From assembly GCF_020400605.1 (NCBI RefSeq), contig NZ_JAINRD010000001.1, positions 558,001 to 622,000 of the forward strand: 64,000 nucleotides of DNA, given 5' to 3'. Position numbers and translations under genes: made by a program. Source of the stretch: Streptomyces aculeolatus (lineage in GTDB: Bacteria > Actinomycetota > Actinomycetes > Streptomycetales > Streptomycetaceae). Shown piece by piece: positions 38,391-47,687 of this stretch. The notes beneath the pieces were generated by a model. That model ran no database searches and was not told the DNA's origin. It saw only the letters and a program-made list of their open reading frames with translations. Each line of letters opens with the position of its first letter. Position 1 is the first letter of the stretch.

Positions 38391-41030
38391 TCAGCCGTCG
38401 TCCGTTGCCATCGCGTCCGTTGTCACCGCGGCCGCGGCCGCGGGCTCCGGCGCCGCGCCCTGCTTCGGCACCGCACCCCGCCCGGCGTCGGCCGCCGCCT
38501 CCGCGTCCGTGAGCAACGTCGTCAGCAGGCGCAGCGCCGCCGCCTTGTCCAGCGGGTCGTTGCCGTTGCCGCACTTCGGGGACTGCACGCAGGACGGGCA
38601 GCCGGTGTCGCACTCGCAGGCGGCGATCGCCGAGCGGGTCGCGCCGAGCCAGTCGCGGGCGACGCCGAAGGCGCGTTCGGCGAAGCCCGCGCCGCCGGGA
38701 TGGCCGTCGTAGACGAAGACCGTCGGCAGCAGGGTGTCGCCGTGCAGGGGCACGGAGACGCCGCCGATGTCCCAGCGGTCGCACGTGGCGAAGAGCGGCA
38801 GCATGCCGATGGCGGCGTGCTCCGCCGCGTGCAGGGCGCCGCCGAGCTGGTCCTGGGCGATGTCCGCCGCGTCCAGTTGGCCGTCGGTGACGGTCCACCA
38901 GACGGCGCGGGTGCGCAGCGTCCGCGGCGGCAGGTCGAGCTTCGTCTCGCCCATGATCTCGCCGGTGATCAGCCGGCGGCGCAGGAAGGAGACCACGTGG
39001 TTGGTGACTTCGACCGACCCGAAGCACAGCCGGGCGTCGCCCCACGGGATCTCGCGCTCGGTCTCCAGCACGGAGACGGAGGTGGTGTCGCGGGCGACGG
39101 TGGTGTACGGGGGGTCGGCGCGCTCCACGAGTGCCACGTTGTCGTCCAGGTCCAGGGTGCGGACCACGTATGTGCGGCCCTGGTGGAGGTGGACGGCGCC
39201 CTCGTGGACGGTGGTGTGGGAGGCCGCGGCGTCGACGGTGCCGAGGAGGCGGCCGGTGCCGTCCTCGACGACGTCGACGGGGCGGCCTCCCCCGCCGCGG
39301 ATGTCGGTGAGGTCGCAGGCGCGCTCCCGCCGGGTCCAGTGCCAGGCGGCTCCGGGACCGGCGCCGCCGCGGCGGCGCAGCAGCCCGCGGTCGGCGAGCT
39401 GCGGCAGCAGCCCGGCGGCCTCGGCGCCGAAGGATGCGGCGTCGCCGGTGAAGTCGGCGTCGGTCAGCGGCAGTTCCGCGGCGGCGGCGCACAGGTGCGG
39501 GGCGAGCACGTACGGGTTGTCCGGATCCAGCACCGTGGATTCCACCGGGCGGCGGAAGAGCGCCTCCGGGTGGTGCACGAGGTACGTGTCCAGCGGGTCG
39601 TCCCGCGCGACCAGCACCGCGAGCGCGCCCTGCCCGGACCGCCCGGCGCGCCCGGCCTGCTGCCAGAGCGAGGCCCGCGTGCCCGGGTAGCCGGCGATCA
39701 GCACGGCGTCCAGCCCCGACACGTCCACGCCCAGCTCCAGCGCGGAGGTCGCGGCCAGCCCCAGCAGTTCGCCGGACTGCAGCGCGGCCTCCAGGGCCCG
39801 CCGCTCGTCCGCCAGATAGCCCCCTCGGTAGGCGGCGACCCGGTCCACGAGCGTCCGGTCCACGGCCGCCAGCCGGTCCTGGGCGATCATCGCCACCAGC
39901 TCCGCGCCGCGCCGGGAGCGGACGAAGGCGACGGTCCGTACGTCCGCGACCGCCAGGTCCGTCAGCAGCTCCGCGCACTCCGCCGTGGCCGTGCGCCGCA
40001 CCGGGGCGCCCCGCTCGCCGTGCAGCTCCGTCAGCGGCGGCTCCCACAGGGCGAACGCGACCTCCCCGCGCGGCGACGCGTCGTCCGTGACCTCCGCCAC
40101 CACCCGCCCCGTCAGCCGCTCCGCCGACTGCCCGGGTTCGGCCGCCGTGGCGGAGGCGAGGAGGAACACGGGGTCCGCGCCGTAGCGGGCGCAGAGCCGG
40201 CGCAGCCGCCGTACGACCTGGGCGACGTGGGAGCCGAAGACGCCGCGGTAGGTGTGGCACTCGTCGATGACCACGTAGCGCAGGGCGCGCAGGAAGGAGG
40301 ACCACCGGGAGTGGCCGGGGAGTATGCCGCGGTGCAGCATGTCGGGGTTGGTCAGGACGAGATTGGCGTAGAGGCGCACCCACTCGCGTTCCTCGGCCGG
40401 CGTGTCGCCGTCGTAGACGGCGGGCCGCACGGCCTTGCCGAGCGGGGCGGCCAGCGCCTTGACCGCGCGCAGCTGGTCGGCGGCCAGCGCCTTCGTCGGC
40501 GCCACGTACAGGGCCGTCGCGCCCCGCCCGTTGGGGGCCTCGGAGCCGTCGAGCGCCGCGCTGAGGACGGGTGCCAGATACGCCAGGGACTTGCCCGACG
40601 CCGTGCCGGTGGCGGCGATCACCGACTCGCCCGCGAGTGCGTGCTCCGCCATCCGCGCCTGGTGCGCCCAGGGCCGCCCGATCCCGGCGGCCTCGATGGC
40701 GCCGACCACTTCCGGCCGGATGCCCGCAGGCCAATCGGCATGGCGCCCGCCGCGCGGGGGCAGGTGCTCCGTATGAGTGATGCGAGCGGCGCGGTCCTCC
40801 CGGGCGGCGAGCCGGCGCAGGGCGGTGCGGGGCGCGACATGCGCCGGGCCGTCCGCGGCGCCGTCCGCCGCCGTGCGGTCCGCCGTGTCGGGCAGTGCGC
40901 CGAACGCCGGTCCGGCCGGTGTGACGTGCGGTGCGCCGGACCGCGCGCCGGGCCGGTGACCCGGCCGGGTGCCGTCGGGCGCGGGGGCCGCCCCCGGCTC
41001 GTTCGCGTCCCTCCACTCGTTCGCGTCCAT
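38391..41030 (-). CDS. DEAD/DEAH-box helicase with C-terminal DUF1998 (MrfA/YprA-like)
   Basis: 879 residues from ATG 41030; GTG 41036 is an alternative and neither has a clear ribosome site. Motif I TGTASGKSLAYLAP, motif II VVIDECHTYRG (DECH box), motif III LASATAAEP, and helicase motif VI-like QAGRAGRSGQGAL. The C-terminal DUF1998 region ends with a four-cysteine cluster (CECDTGCPSCVQSPKCGNGN), as in MrfA, a 3'-5' DNA helicase of mitomycin repair in Bacillus. Residues 1-80 are Pro/Ala/Arg-rich. It is divergent from bldG, leaving about 160 bp for both promoters. Confidence 0.9.
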   Translation of the reverse strand: MDANEWRDANEPGAAPAPDGTRPGHRPGARSGAPHVTPAGPAFGALPDTADRTAADGAADGPAHVAPRTALRRLAAREDRAARITHTEHLPPRGGRHADWPAGIRPEVVGAIEAAGIGRPWAHQARMAEHALAGESVIAATGTASGKSLAYLAPVLSAALDGSEAPNGRGATALYVAPTKALAADQLRAVKALAAPLGKAVRPAVYDGDTPAEEREWVRLYANLVLTNPDMLHRGILPGHSRWSSFLRALRYVVIDECHTYRGVFGSHVAQVVRRLRRLCARYGADPVFLLASATAAEPGQSAERLTGRVVAEVTDDASPRGEVAFALWEPPLTELHGERGAPVRRTATAECAELLTDLAVADVRTVAFVRSRRGAELVAMIAQDRLAAVDRTLVDRVAAYRGGYLADERRALEAALQSGELLGLAATSALELGVDVSGLDAVLIAGYPGTRASLWQQAGRAGRSGQGALAVLVARDDPLDTYLVHHPEALFRRPVESTVLDPDNPYVLAPHLCAAAAELPLTDADFTGDAASFGAEAAGLLPQLADRGLLRRRGGAGPGAAWHWTRRERACDLTDIRGGGGRPVDVVEDGTGRLLGTVDAAASHTTVHEGAVHLHQGRTYVVRTLDLDDNVALVERADPPYTTVARDTTSVSVLETEREIPWGDARLCFGSVEVTNHVVSFLRRRLITGEIMGETKLDLPPRTLRTRAVWWTVTDGQLDAADIAQDQLGGALHAAEHAAIGMLPLFATCDRWDIGGVSVPLHGDTLLPTVFVYDGHPGGAGFAERAFGVARDWLGATRSAIAACECDTGCPSCVQSPKCGNGNDPLDKAAALRLLTTLLTDAEAAADAGRGAVPKQGAAPEPAAAAAVTTDAMATDDG

Positions 41031-41188
41031 CGGCACGAGTGTGTCACCGATGCGACGGACAATGCCCCCAAGGCGTCGTGCACGCCCGGGGGTAAGTGAT
41101 TGAATGCCATGGCGGATGCCGATCCGTCTCCGGCCGGACGGCGGGGGACGCCCGGGGCAGCCGCTCGCTGAAAGGTGCTGGAGGATCC

Positions 41189-41530
41189 GTGGACCTGTCC
41201 CTGTCGACGCGTACCGTGGGCGACCGCACGGTCGTCGAAGTCGGTGGCGAGATCGATGTGTATACCGCCCCCAAGCTGCGCGAGCAGTTGGTCGAGCTGG
41301 TCAACGACGGCAGCTACCACCTGGTCGTCGACATGGAGCGGGTCGACTTCCTCGACTCCACCGGCCTGGGTGTCCTCGTCGGCGGACTGAAGCGGGTCCG
41401 GGCGCACGAGGGCTCCCTCCGCCTGGTCTGCAACCAGGAGCGCATTCTGAAGATCTTCCGTATCACGGGCCTGACCAAGGTGTTCCCCATCCACACCTCG
41501 GTCGACGAAGCCGTCGCCGCGAAGGACTGA
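41189..41530 (+). CDS. bldG: Anti-anti-sigma factor BldG
   Basis: 113 residues from GTG 41189, after GGAGG with 5-nt spacing, exactly the S. coelicolor BldG length. STAS fold, with the phosphorylatable Ser57 in [10 protein letters not shown]. BldG is needed for aerial mycelium and antibiotic production, and acts by binding anti-sigma factors when unphosphorylated. The frame extends upstream to 41096, but without a ribosome site. A hairpin follows 18 bp past the stop, before the ATPase-like partner gene, matching the known mixture of mono- and bicistronic bldG mRNAs. Confidence 0.95.
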   Translation: MDLSLSTRTVGDRTVVEVGGEIDVYTAPKLREQLVELVNDGSYHLVVDMERVDFLDSTGLGVLVGGLKRVRAHEGSLRLVCNQERILKIFRITGLTKVFPIHTSVDEAVAAKD

Positions 41531-41548
41531 CACAGGACGCCGCACACG

Positions 41549-41583
41549 GCGGAGGGACCGGGCCGCGCGCCGGGTCCCTCCGC
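41549..41583. terminator. Intercistronic hairpin between bldG and its partner gene
   Basis: GCGGAGGGACC pairs with GGTCCCTCCGC (11 bp) around a GC-rich 13-nt loop. It probably acts as a partial terminator that sets the ratio of bldG-only to bldG-partner transcripts. Confidence 0.6.
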
Positions 41584-41651
41584 GGTCGGCTCCGGTACGG
41601 ATGCTTCCCGTGGCGATACGGGATGGCGTGGGATGACGTGAAGGGGATGGC

Positions 41652-42131
41652 ATGCCCACCGTTGAATTGCGCTTCAGTGCCCTTCCCGAGCACGTCCGCA
41701 CGGCCCGCCTGGTGGCGGCCGCGGTCGCGCGCAGGGCGGGTGTCGACGAGGCCGTGCTCGACGAGGTGCGTCTCGCCGTCGGCGAGGCATGCCTGCGCGC
41801 CGTCGGGCTGCACCAGCACAACGGGCTCTCGGGCCCGGTGCGCGTGGTGCTCACCGAGGAGGAGAAGAAGTTCTCCATCGAGGTCGGCGACGACGCGGCG
41901 ACGGCGGCCTCCGGCCACGTGCCCGCGGCCCGCAGCACCGCCGAGACCCACCCGGACCCGGACGGCGACGGGAACGCGAGCGGCCCGGGCGGCGACGGGT
42001 CCGGCATAGACGACGAAATGGGCCTCGCGGTCATCAGCGGACTGGTGGACGACGTCGAGGTGACCGCCGGCGAGGCCGGCGGCACGATCCGGATGAGCTG
42101 GCCGGCCGCCCCCGCCGCAGCGGGCTCCTGA
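41652..42131 (+). CDS. Anti-sigma-factor-like HATPase protein downstream of bldG
   Basis: 159 residues, ATG after GGGGATGGC. The first half aligns by eye with RsbW/SpoIIAB-type GHKL kinases (LPEHVRTARLVAAAVARRAG, then DEVRLAVGEACLRAVGLHQ). The N-box Asn is replaced by Arg, and the G1/ATP-lid area is a long Asp/Gly/Ser-rich insert (about 95-125) before DDEMGLAVISGLVDDVEV. ATP binding may thus be weak or absent. It is the ortholog of the gene that follows bldG in S. coelicolor and is a candidate BldG-binding anti-sigma factor. Confidence 0.8.
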   Translation: MPTVELRFSALPEHVRTARLVAAAVARRAGVDEAVLDEVRLAVGEACLRAVGLHQHNGLSGPVRVVLTEEEKKFSIEVGDDAATAASGHVPAARSTAETHPDPDGDGNASGPGGDGSGIDDEMGLAVISGLVDDVEVTAGEAGGTIRMSWPAAPAAAGS

Positions 42132-42326
42132 CGCCCGTACGGCCCGACTGACGCCCGTACGGCCCGACTGACGCCCGTACGGCCCGACTGCGCCCGTACG
42201 GCCCGACTGCGCCCGTACGGCCCGACTGCGCCCGTACGGCCCGACCGAGCGCGTACGGCCCGCCTGACGGCCCCACGGCACATCTGACGCGCGTACGGCC
42301 CGCCCGACGGCCGTACGGCACACCTG
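42131..42326. repeat. Tandem array of ten ~20-bp units
   Basis: It begins at the last base of the preceding stop codon. Units 1-3 (42131-42190) are identical 20-mers ACGCCCGTACGGCCCGACTG; units 4-6 are 19-mers lacking the first base; units 7-10 are diverged 19-20-mers that keep the CGTACGGC core or ACGGC. Most units contain the self-complementary CCGTACGG. This is a graded, recently expanded repeat in the 3' region of the bldG unit, noncoding as far as can be seen. Confidence 0.9.
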
Positions 42327-42809
42327 ACGCACTCACCGGCCCCGCGCGGCTTCGGCACCCCGGCGCGGGGCTTCCCTCGTTCCCGGTCGGCAAACCCCTG
42401 TCTTCCTGCGGGTTTCCTCGGCGTGCGCCGATCTGCCCGGGTCCGCCGCCGAACCGCCCGCGTCCGCCGCTCGCGGCCCGCCCCCCACCCACCCCTTGAC
42501 CCGGGCATTTCAAGATCAAGGCGCTTCTGATCAGCACTTTCTTGGGGCCCCGAGATCATTTTCCCGGCATTGCCCCGCCGTTCCCGCATCCCTCTTTCGA
42601 GCGAATTGACAGAGGCTCTCCGACGCGTTGATCGTCGTCGGAGCCGAATTCCCCTGGGGACGCTCTGTTTTGATCTAGTTCCGCTCCCTACAATCCGTCC
42701 ACAACTTGCAGCTCAGGACGCCTGAGCGCTGCGGCCGCCCAAACCCCGACCGCCGAAACCCGCAGTCGGGGCTGCCGCGCGCCCATGTGCCGTACGTCAA
42801 GGAGGACGA
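42132..42809. other. Intergenic region between the bldG unit and hppA
   Basis: 678 bp. It contains the tandem array, the hairpin at 42339-42371, then an A/T-richer stretch (42500-42720) suited to promoters, with TACAAT at 42689-42694 as a possible -10 and TTGACA near 42605-42610 as an isolated -35-like hexamer. A single DnaA-like CCGTCCACA lies at 42695-42703. No gene is supported. Confidence 0.5.
42339..42371. terminator. Hairpin after the repeat array
   Basis: GCCCCGCGC pairs with GCGCGGGGC (9 bp) around a 15-nt loop. The likely terminator of the bldG-partner transcript, placed beyond the repeat array, so the repeats are transcribed. Confidence 0.5.
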
Positions 42810-45212
42810 ATGGCGGGGCATTTCACCCCACTACAGCAGGACCACCTACTGGCCGTGGAACTGACCAGCGGCAACCGGGCCATCGTGGCGATCATCGCCG
42901 TGGTCGCGGTAGCCGCACTCGCGGTCGCCGTGGTGCTGCTCCGTCAAGTACTCGCCGCCGGCGAGGGCACGGACAATATGAAGAAGATCGCGGCGGCGGT
43001 TCAGGAAGGCGCGAACGCCTATCTGTACCGCCAGTTGCGCACGATCGGGATGTTCGCCGCCGTGGTGTTCTTCCTGCTCTTCCTGCTGCCCGCCGACGAC
43101 TGGTCGGAGCGGGCCGGACGCTCGATCTTCTTCCTGGTGGGCGCCGCCTTCTCGGCGGCGACCGGGTACATCGGCATGTGGCTGGCGGTCCGCAGCAACG
43201 TGCGCGTGGCCGCCGCCGCGCGCGCCGCCACCCCGCGCGAGGGCGAGCCCGCCAAGGACCTCACCGCGGTGAGCCACGAGGCGACGAAGCTCGCGTTCCG
43301 TACCGGCGGCGTCGTCGGCATGTTCACCGTCGGCCTCGGCCTGCTCGGCGCGTGCAGCGTCGTGCTCGTCTACGCGGCCGACGCGCCCAAGGTGCTGGAG
43401 GGCTTCGGCCTGGGCGCCGCGCTGATCGCGATGTTCATGCGTGTCGGCGGCGGCATCTTCACCAAGGCCGCCGACGTCGGCGCCGACCTCGTCGGCAAGG
43501 TCGAGCAGGGCATCCCCGAGGACGACCCGCGCAACGCCGCCACCATCGCCGACAACGTCGGGGACAACGTCGGCGACTGCGCCGGCATGGCCGCCGACCT
43601 CTTCGAGTCGTACGCCGTCACCCTGGTCGCCGCGCTCATCCTGGGCAAGGTCGCCCTGGGCGACGCGGGCCTCGCCTTCCCGCTGATCGTGCCCGCGATC
43701 GGTGTCGTCACCGCCATGATCGGCGTGTTCGTCGTGGCGCCCAAGGCGAGCGACCGCAGCGGCATGACCGCCATCAACCGCGGCTTCTTCATCTCCGCGG
43801 TGATCTCCCTGGTGATGGTCGCCATCGCCGTCTTCGCGTACCTCCCCTCGTCGTACGCCGACCTCGACGGCGTCGGCGCGGGCATCGCCGAGCACGACGG
43901 CAACCCGCAGGTGCTCGCGCTCGTCGCGGTCGCCATCGGCATCGTGCTCGCGGCGGTCATCCAGCAGCTCACCGGCTACTTCACCGAGACCAACCGCCGT
44001 CCCGTCCGGGACATCGGCAAGACGTCGCTGACCGGCCCGGCCACCGTGGTGCTCTCCGGCATCTCCATCGGCCTGGAGTCGGCCGTCTACACCGCCGTCC
44101 TCATCGGGCTCAGCGTCTACGGCGCGTTCCTGCTCGGCGGTACGTCCATCATGCTGGCGCTCTTCGCGGTCGCCCTGGCCGGCACCGGCCTGCTGACCAC
44201 CGTCGGCGTCATCGTCGCGATGGACACCTTCGGCCCGGTCTCCGACAACGCCCAGGGCATCGCCGAGATGTCCGGCGACGTCGAGGGCGACGGCGCCCAG
44301 GTCCTCACCGACCTGGACGCGGTCGGCAACACGACCAAGGCCATCACGAAGGGCATCGCCATCGCCACCGCGGTCCTCGCGGCGGCGGCGCTCTTCGGCT
44401 CGTACCGCGACGCCGTGGACACGGCGGTGGCGGAGGCGACCAACGTCGGCAACCCGCTGGGCCTCAGCCTGGACATCGGGCAGCCGAACAACCTCGTCGG
44501 ACTCATCCTCGGCGCCGCGGTCGTCTTCCTCTTCTCCGGCCTGGCGATCAACGCCGTCTCGCGCTCCGCGGGCGCGGTGGTCTTCGAGGTGCGCCGGCAG
44601 TTCCGCGAGCGCCCGGGGATCATGGACTACTCGGAGGAGCCGGAGTACGGCAAGGTCGTCGACATCTGCACCCGGGACGCGCTGCGCGAGCTGCGCACGC
44701 CCGGTCTGCTGGCCGTCATGGCGCCGATCGCGGTCGGCTTCACGCTCGGCGTCGGCGCGCTCGCCTCGTTCCTCGCCGGCGCCATCGGCGCGGGCGTGCT
44801 GATGGCGGTCTTCCTGGCCAACTCGGGCGGCGCCTGGGACAACGCCAAGAAGCTCGTCGAGGACGGCCACCACGGCGGCAAGGGCAGTGAGGCCCACGCC
44901 GCCACGGTGATCGGCGACACGGTCGGCGACCCGTTCAAGGACACCGCGGGCCCGGCGATCAACCCGCTGCTGAAGGTGATGAACCTGGTGGCGCTGCTGA
45001 TCGCGCCCGCGGTGGTGAAGTTCTCGTACGGCGACGACGCCAACGTCGGCGTACGGATCGTCATCGCGGTCGCGGCCATCGCGATCATCGCGGGCGCCGT
45101 GTACATCTCCAAGCGCCGCGGCATCGCCGTGGACGACGAGGAGTCGGAGACCGCGGCGTCCGCCGGTGCGGCGCCGAAGTCCTCGACCGACCCGGCGGTG
45201 GTCAACGGCTGA
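42810..45212 (+). CDS. hppA: Membrane-bound proton-translocating pyrophosphatase (K+-independent type)
   Basis: 800 residues with about 16 membrane segments. It hydrolyses pyrophosphate to pump protons. Substrate-site signatures DVGADLVGKVEQGIPEDDPR and DNVGDNVGDCAGMAADLFES are intact, as is GGAWDNAKKLVEDG near the C-terminus. The residue that separates the two classes is Lys in GNTTKAITKG, where K+-dependent enzymes have Ala, so it should be K+-independent. ATG follows AAGGAGGACGA. The last 20 residues are an Ala/Glu/Ser tail. A long hairpin terminates the gene. Confidence 0.95.
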   Translation: MAGHFTPLQQDHLLAVELTSGNRAIVAIIAVVAVAALAVAVVLLRQVLAAGEGTDNMKKIAAAVQEGANAYLYRQLRTIGMFAAVVFFLLFLLPADDWSERAGRSIFFLVGAAFSAATGYIGMWLAVRSNVRVAAAARAATPREGEPAKDLTAVSHEATKLAFRTGGVVGMFTVGLGLLGACSVVLVYAADAPKVLEGFGLGAALIAMFMRVGGGIFTKAADVGADLVGKVEQGIPEDDPRNAATIADNVGDNVGDCAGMAADLFESYAVTLVAALILGKVALGDAGLAFPLIVPAIGVVTAMIGVFVVAPKASDRSGMTAINRGFFISAVISLVMVAIAVFAYLPSSYADLDGVGAGIAEHDGNPQVLALVAVAIGIVLAAVIQQLTGYFTETNRRPVRDIGKTSLTGPATVVLSGISIGLESAVYTAVLIGLSVYGAFLLGGTSIMLALFAVALAGTGLLTTVGVIVAMDTFGPVSDNAQGIAEMSGDVEGDGAQVLTDLDAVGNTTKAITKGIAIATAVLAAAALFGSYRDAVDTAVAEATNVGNPLGLSLDIGQPNNLVGLILGAAVVFLFSGLAINAVSRSAGAVVFEVRRQFRERPGIMDYSEEPEYGKVVDICTRDALRELRTPGLLAVMAPIAVGFTLGVGALASFLAGAIGAGVLMAVFLANSGGAWDNAKKLVEDGHHGGKGSEAHAATVIGDTVGDPFKDTAGPAINPLLKVMNLVALLIAPAVVKFSYGDDANVGVRIVIAVAAIAIIAGAVYISKRRGIAVDDEESETAASAGAAPKSSTDPAVVNG

Positions 45213-45227
45213 GACCGGGCCACGGCA

Positions 45228-45279
45228 CCACACCCCGCCGGCCGGGAGGCGAGAGAAGCTCCCGGCCGGCGGGGTGTGG
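45228..45279. terminator. Terminator of hppA
   Basis: 21-bp perfect stem (45228-45248 with 45259-45279) and a 10-nt purine-rich loop (GCGAGAGAAG), 16 bp after the hppA stop. Confidence 0.85.
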
Positions 45280-45436
45280 CGTTCCCGGGGGATCGCCGAT
45301 GACCGCTGTTGCTGCCGTGACTGCTGTGACTGCCGTGGCAAATGGTGCACGACGCGGCGTGCGGCCCCGACGATTCGTCGTACCGGCGGGGTGCCGGTGT
45401 ATGTTCCGGGTGTCTCAGTCTCGAAGGGATGATCCG

Positions 45437-46000
45437 GTGAACAAGAAGCTTGCCGCCGCCCTGGCCGGTGCCGCCGTCACGTTGCTCGCGGCGACCGGCT
45501 GCAGCGATGACAACGGCGCGGAGGTCCAGAAGTGGGCGGGCTCGCTCTGCGACCGGATCCAGCCGGAGTTGCAGAAGCGGGATCAGGCCAACCTCGCCAT
45601 CAGCGAGGCGACGACGGAGAAGGACCCGCGGAAGGTGCAGGAGGCGGACGCGCAGGCGTTCGGCGAGATCTCCGAGGCGTACACGGCCATGAGCAAGGCC
45701 GTGAACAAGGTGGGCGCGCCGCCGGTCGACGACGGCAAGAACACCCACGGCGGCGCCGTGACCGAGCTGCAGCAGGTGGCGGCGGCGTACGCGGACCTGC
45801 AGAAGCAGGTGGAGGACCTGGACGTCAAGGACCAGGCGGCGTTCGCGGAGGGCCTGCGGGAGCTGGCGGGCGAGGCGGACAAGATCAGCAAGAGCGGCGA
45901 CGAGGCGCTCAACAAGCTCCAGGCGGGCGAGGTCGGCCAGGCGCTGGCCGAGCAGGAGGGCTGCCAGAAGTCGAAGGCCAAGCCCTCGCAGAAGGCGTAG
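45437..46000 (+). CDS. Small secreted lipoprotein
   Basis: 187 residues from GTG 45437 with GAAGGGA upstream. The signal peptide (NKKLAAALAGAAVTLLAATGC) ends in a lipobox with Cys22. The mature part is helical and charged (Lys/Glu/Gln), with a coiled-coil look around LQQVAAAYADLQKQVEDLDV, and an additional Cys near the N-terminus (SLCDRIQ) and one near the end (QEGCQKS) that may pair. It belongs to a small secreted protein family conserved next to hppA in streptomycetes, function unknown. Confidence 0.8.
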   Translation: MNKKLAAALAGAAVTLLAATGCSDDNGAEVQKWAGSLCDRIQPELQKRDQANLAISEATTEKDPRKVQEADAQAFGEISEAYTAMSKAVNKVGAPPVDDGKNTHGGAVTELQQVAAAYADLQKQVEDLDVKDQAAFAEGLRELAGEADKISKSGDEALNKLQAGEVGQALAEQEGCQKSKAKPSQKA

Positions 46001-46082
46001 CGGCCCGCGGGGCGCCGGTCGTCCGGGTGGCTGCCGGGCCCGTCGGCGGGGTGGTCGGCCGGGTCGCCGCGGCGGCAGCACA

Positions 46083-47648
46083 ATGGTGCCCGTGAGCGCG
46101 ACCGACGACCTCCCCCGTACGGACCTTCCCCGCCCCGGCCGTGCCGCCGACCTGCGCGCGGCGTTGCTGGCGGCCGGCTTCACCGCGGACGGCCTGCTGG
46201 ACCTCCTGGGCGCCCCCGCCTACGCGGCCCTCGCCCGCAGCGAGACCGTCCCCGCGGAGCGGGCGACCCGGTGGCCGCCGGGCGGTACGCCGCCGGCCCC
46301 CGCCACCCTGACCCGGCTCTTCCTCCTCCAGCACGCGGTTCCCCGCACCCACGCCGCCGCGGTGCTGCCGCTGGACGCGTGCCTCGCGGACGGCTGGGTG
46401 CGCGAGGACGGCGAGGCCGTACGGGCCGTGGTCGACGTACGGCCGTACAGCGGCCCCGCGGGGCAGGACTGGTGGATCGTCTCGGACCTGGGCTGCGCGG
46501 TGGGCGGCGCGGCGGGGGCCCGCAGGGCGGCCGCGCACGGCGCCGGGGGGTCCGGTGCGTACGGCGCGGACCTCGTCCTCGGCGTCGGCGGGGCCTCCAC
46601 CACGCTCGCCGGGCTGACCGTGCCCCTCGACGGCGGGCGCGTGCTCGACGTCGGCACCGGCTCCGGGATCCAGGCGCTGCACGCCGGTGCCCGCGCCGAC
46701 GCCGTCACCGCCACCGACGTCAACCCCCGCGCCCTCGCCTGCGCCCGGCTCACGCTGGCCCTGTCCGGCGCGCCCGCCGCGGACCTGCGCGCCGGGTCGC
46801 TCTTCGAGCCGGTGGCCGGCGAGCGGTTCGACCTGATCGTCTCCAACCCGCCCTTCGTCATCTCGCCCGGCGCCCGGCTGACGTACCGCGACGGCGGCAT
46901 GGCCGGCGACGAACTGTGCCGCACCCTCGTCCGCGGGGCTGCCGACCACCTCACCGAGGGCGGCTACTGCCAGCTCCTCGCCAACTGGCAGCACGTCGAG
47001 GACGAGGACTGGCGCGAGCGCGTCGCGGCCTGGGTGCCGCCCGGCTGCGACGCGTGGATCGTGCAGCGGGAGGTGCAGGACGTCACGCAGTACGCGGAGC
47101 TGTGGCTGCGCGACGCGGGCGACCACGCCGACCCCGCGGCCTACGCCGCCCGCTACGACGACTGGCTCGACGCCTTCGCCGCCGCCCGCACCCGGGCCGT
47201 CGGCTTCGGCTGGATCACCCTGCGGCGTACGGACGCGGCGGACCCCGCGGTCACCGTCGAGGACTGGCCGCACGCCGTCGAACAGCCGCTCGGCGAGGCC
47301 GTGGTGGAGCACTTCGCGCGGCAGGACTTCTTGCGCCGTACGGACGACGCGGCGCTGCTGGCGACGACGTTCCGGCTCGCGGACGACGTCGTGCAGGAGC
47401 AGGTGGGCCGGCCGGGTGAGGAGGATCCGGAGCACGTGGTGCTGCGGCGGCAGCGGGGGATGCGGCGGGCGACGCGCGCGGACACGGTCGCCGCGGGGTT
47501 CGCCGGGGCGTGCGACGGCACGCTGCCGGCGGGGGTCATCCTGGACGCCATCGCGCAGGTGCTGGGGGAGGACCCGGGGGTGCTGCGGGAGCGTACACCG
47601 GGGGTGATCCGGCTGCTGGTGGAGCAGGGGTTCCTGGCCCCGGCCTAG
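46083..47648 (+). CDS. Class I SAM-dependent methyltransferase (N5-glutamine/N6-adenine type motif)
   Basis: 521 residues. An N-terminal helical domain (about 1-130) precedes a Rossmann domain with motif I VLDVGTGSGIQALHAG and the catalytic NPPF tetrapeptide in FDLIVSNPPFVISPG, characteristic of enzymes methylating planar nitrogens (protein Gln, adenine or guanine). The C-terminal 130 residues form a further winged-helix-like domain. Size and layout match the DUF7059/DUF7782-flanked methyltransferases common in actinobacteria. GTG 46092 is an alternative start. It stands alone, convergent with the DUF2752 gene. The substrate is unknown. Confidence 0.82.
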   Translation: MVPVSATDDLPRTDLPRPGRAADLRAALLAAGFTADGLLDLLGAPAYAALARSETVPAERATRWPPGGTPPAPATLTRLFLLQHAVPRTHAAAVLPLDACLADGWVREDGEAVRAVVDVRPYSGPAGQDWWIVSDLGCAVGGAAGARRAAAHGAGGSGAYGADLVLGVGGASTTLAGLTVPLDGGRVLDVGTGSGIQALHAGARADAVTATDVNPRALACARLTLALSGAPAADLRAGSLFEPVAGERFDLIVSNPPFVISPGARLTYRDGGMAGDELCRTLVRGAADHLTEGGYCQLLANWQHVEDEDWRERVAAWVPPGCDAWIVQREVQDVTQYAELWLRDAGDHADPAAYAARYDDWLDAFAAARTRAVGFGWITLRRTDAADPAVTVEDWPHAVEQPLGEAVVEHFARQDFLRRTDDAALLATTFRLADDVVQEQVGRPGEEDPEHVVLRRQRGMRRATRADTVAAGFAGACDGTLPAGVILDAIAQVLGEDPGVLRERTPGVIRLLVEQGFLAPA

Positions 47649-47687
47649 GGGCGGCGGTACGGGGACGGGGCGGGGCGCGGGCCTGGG

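Noticed and set aside
42131..42326. CRISPR array
   Set aside because: Units are contiguous with no unique spacers, and no cas genes are near. It is a plain tandem repeat.
42695..42703. A DnaA box before hppA (CCGTCCACA)
   Set aside because: A single relaxed-consensus match; expected by chance in this length of DNA.
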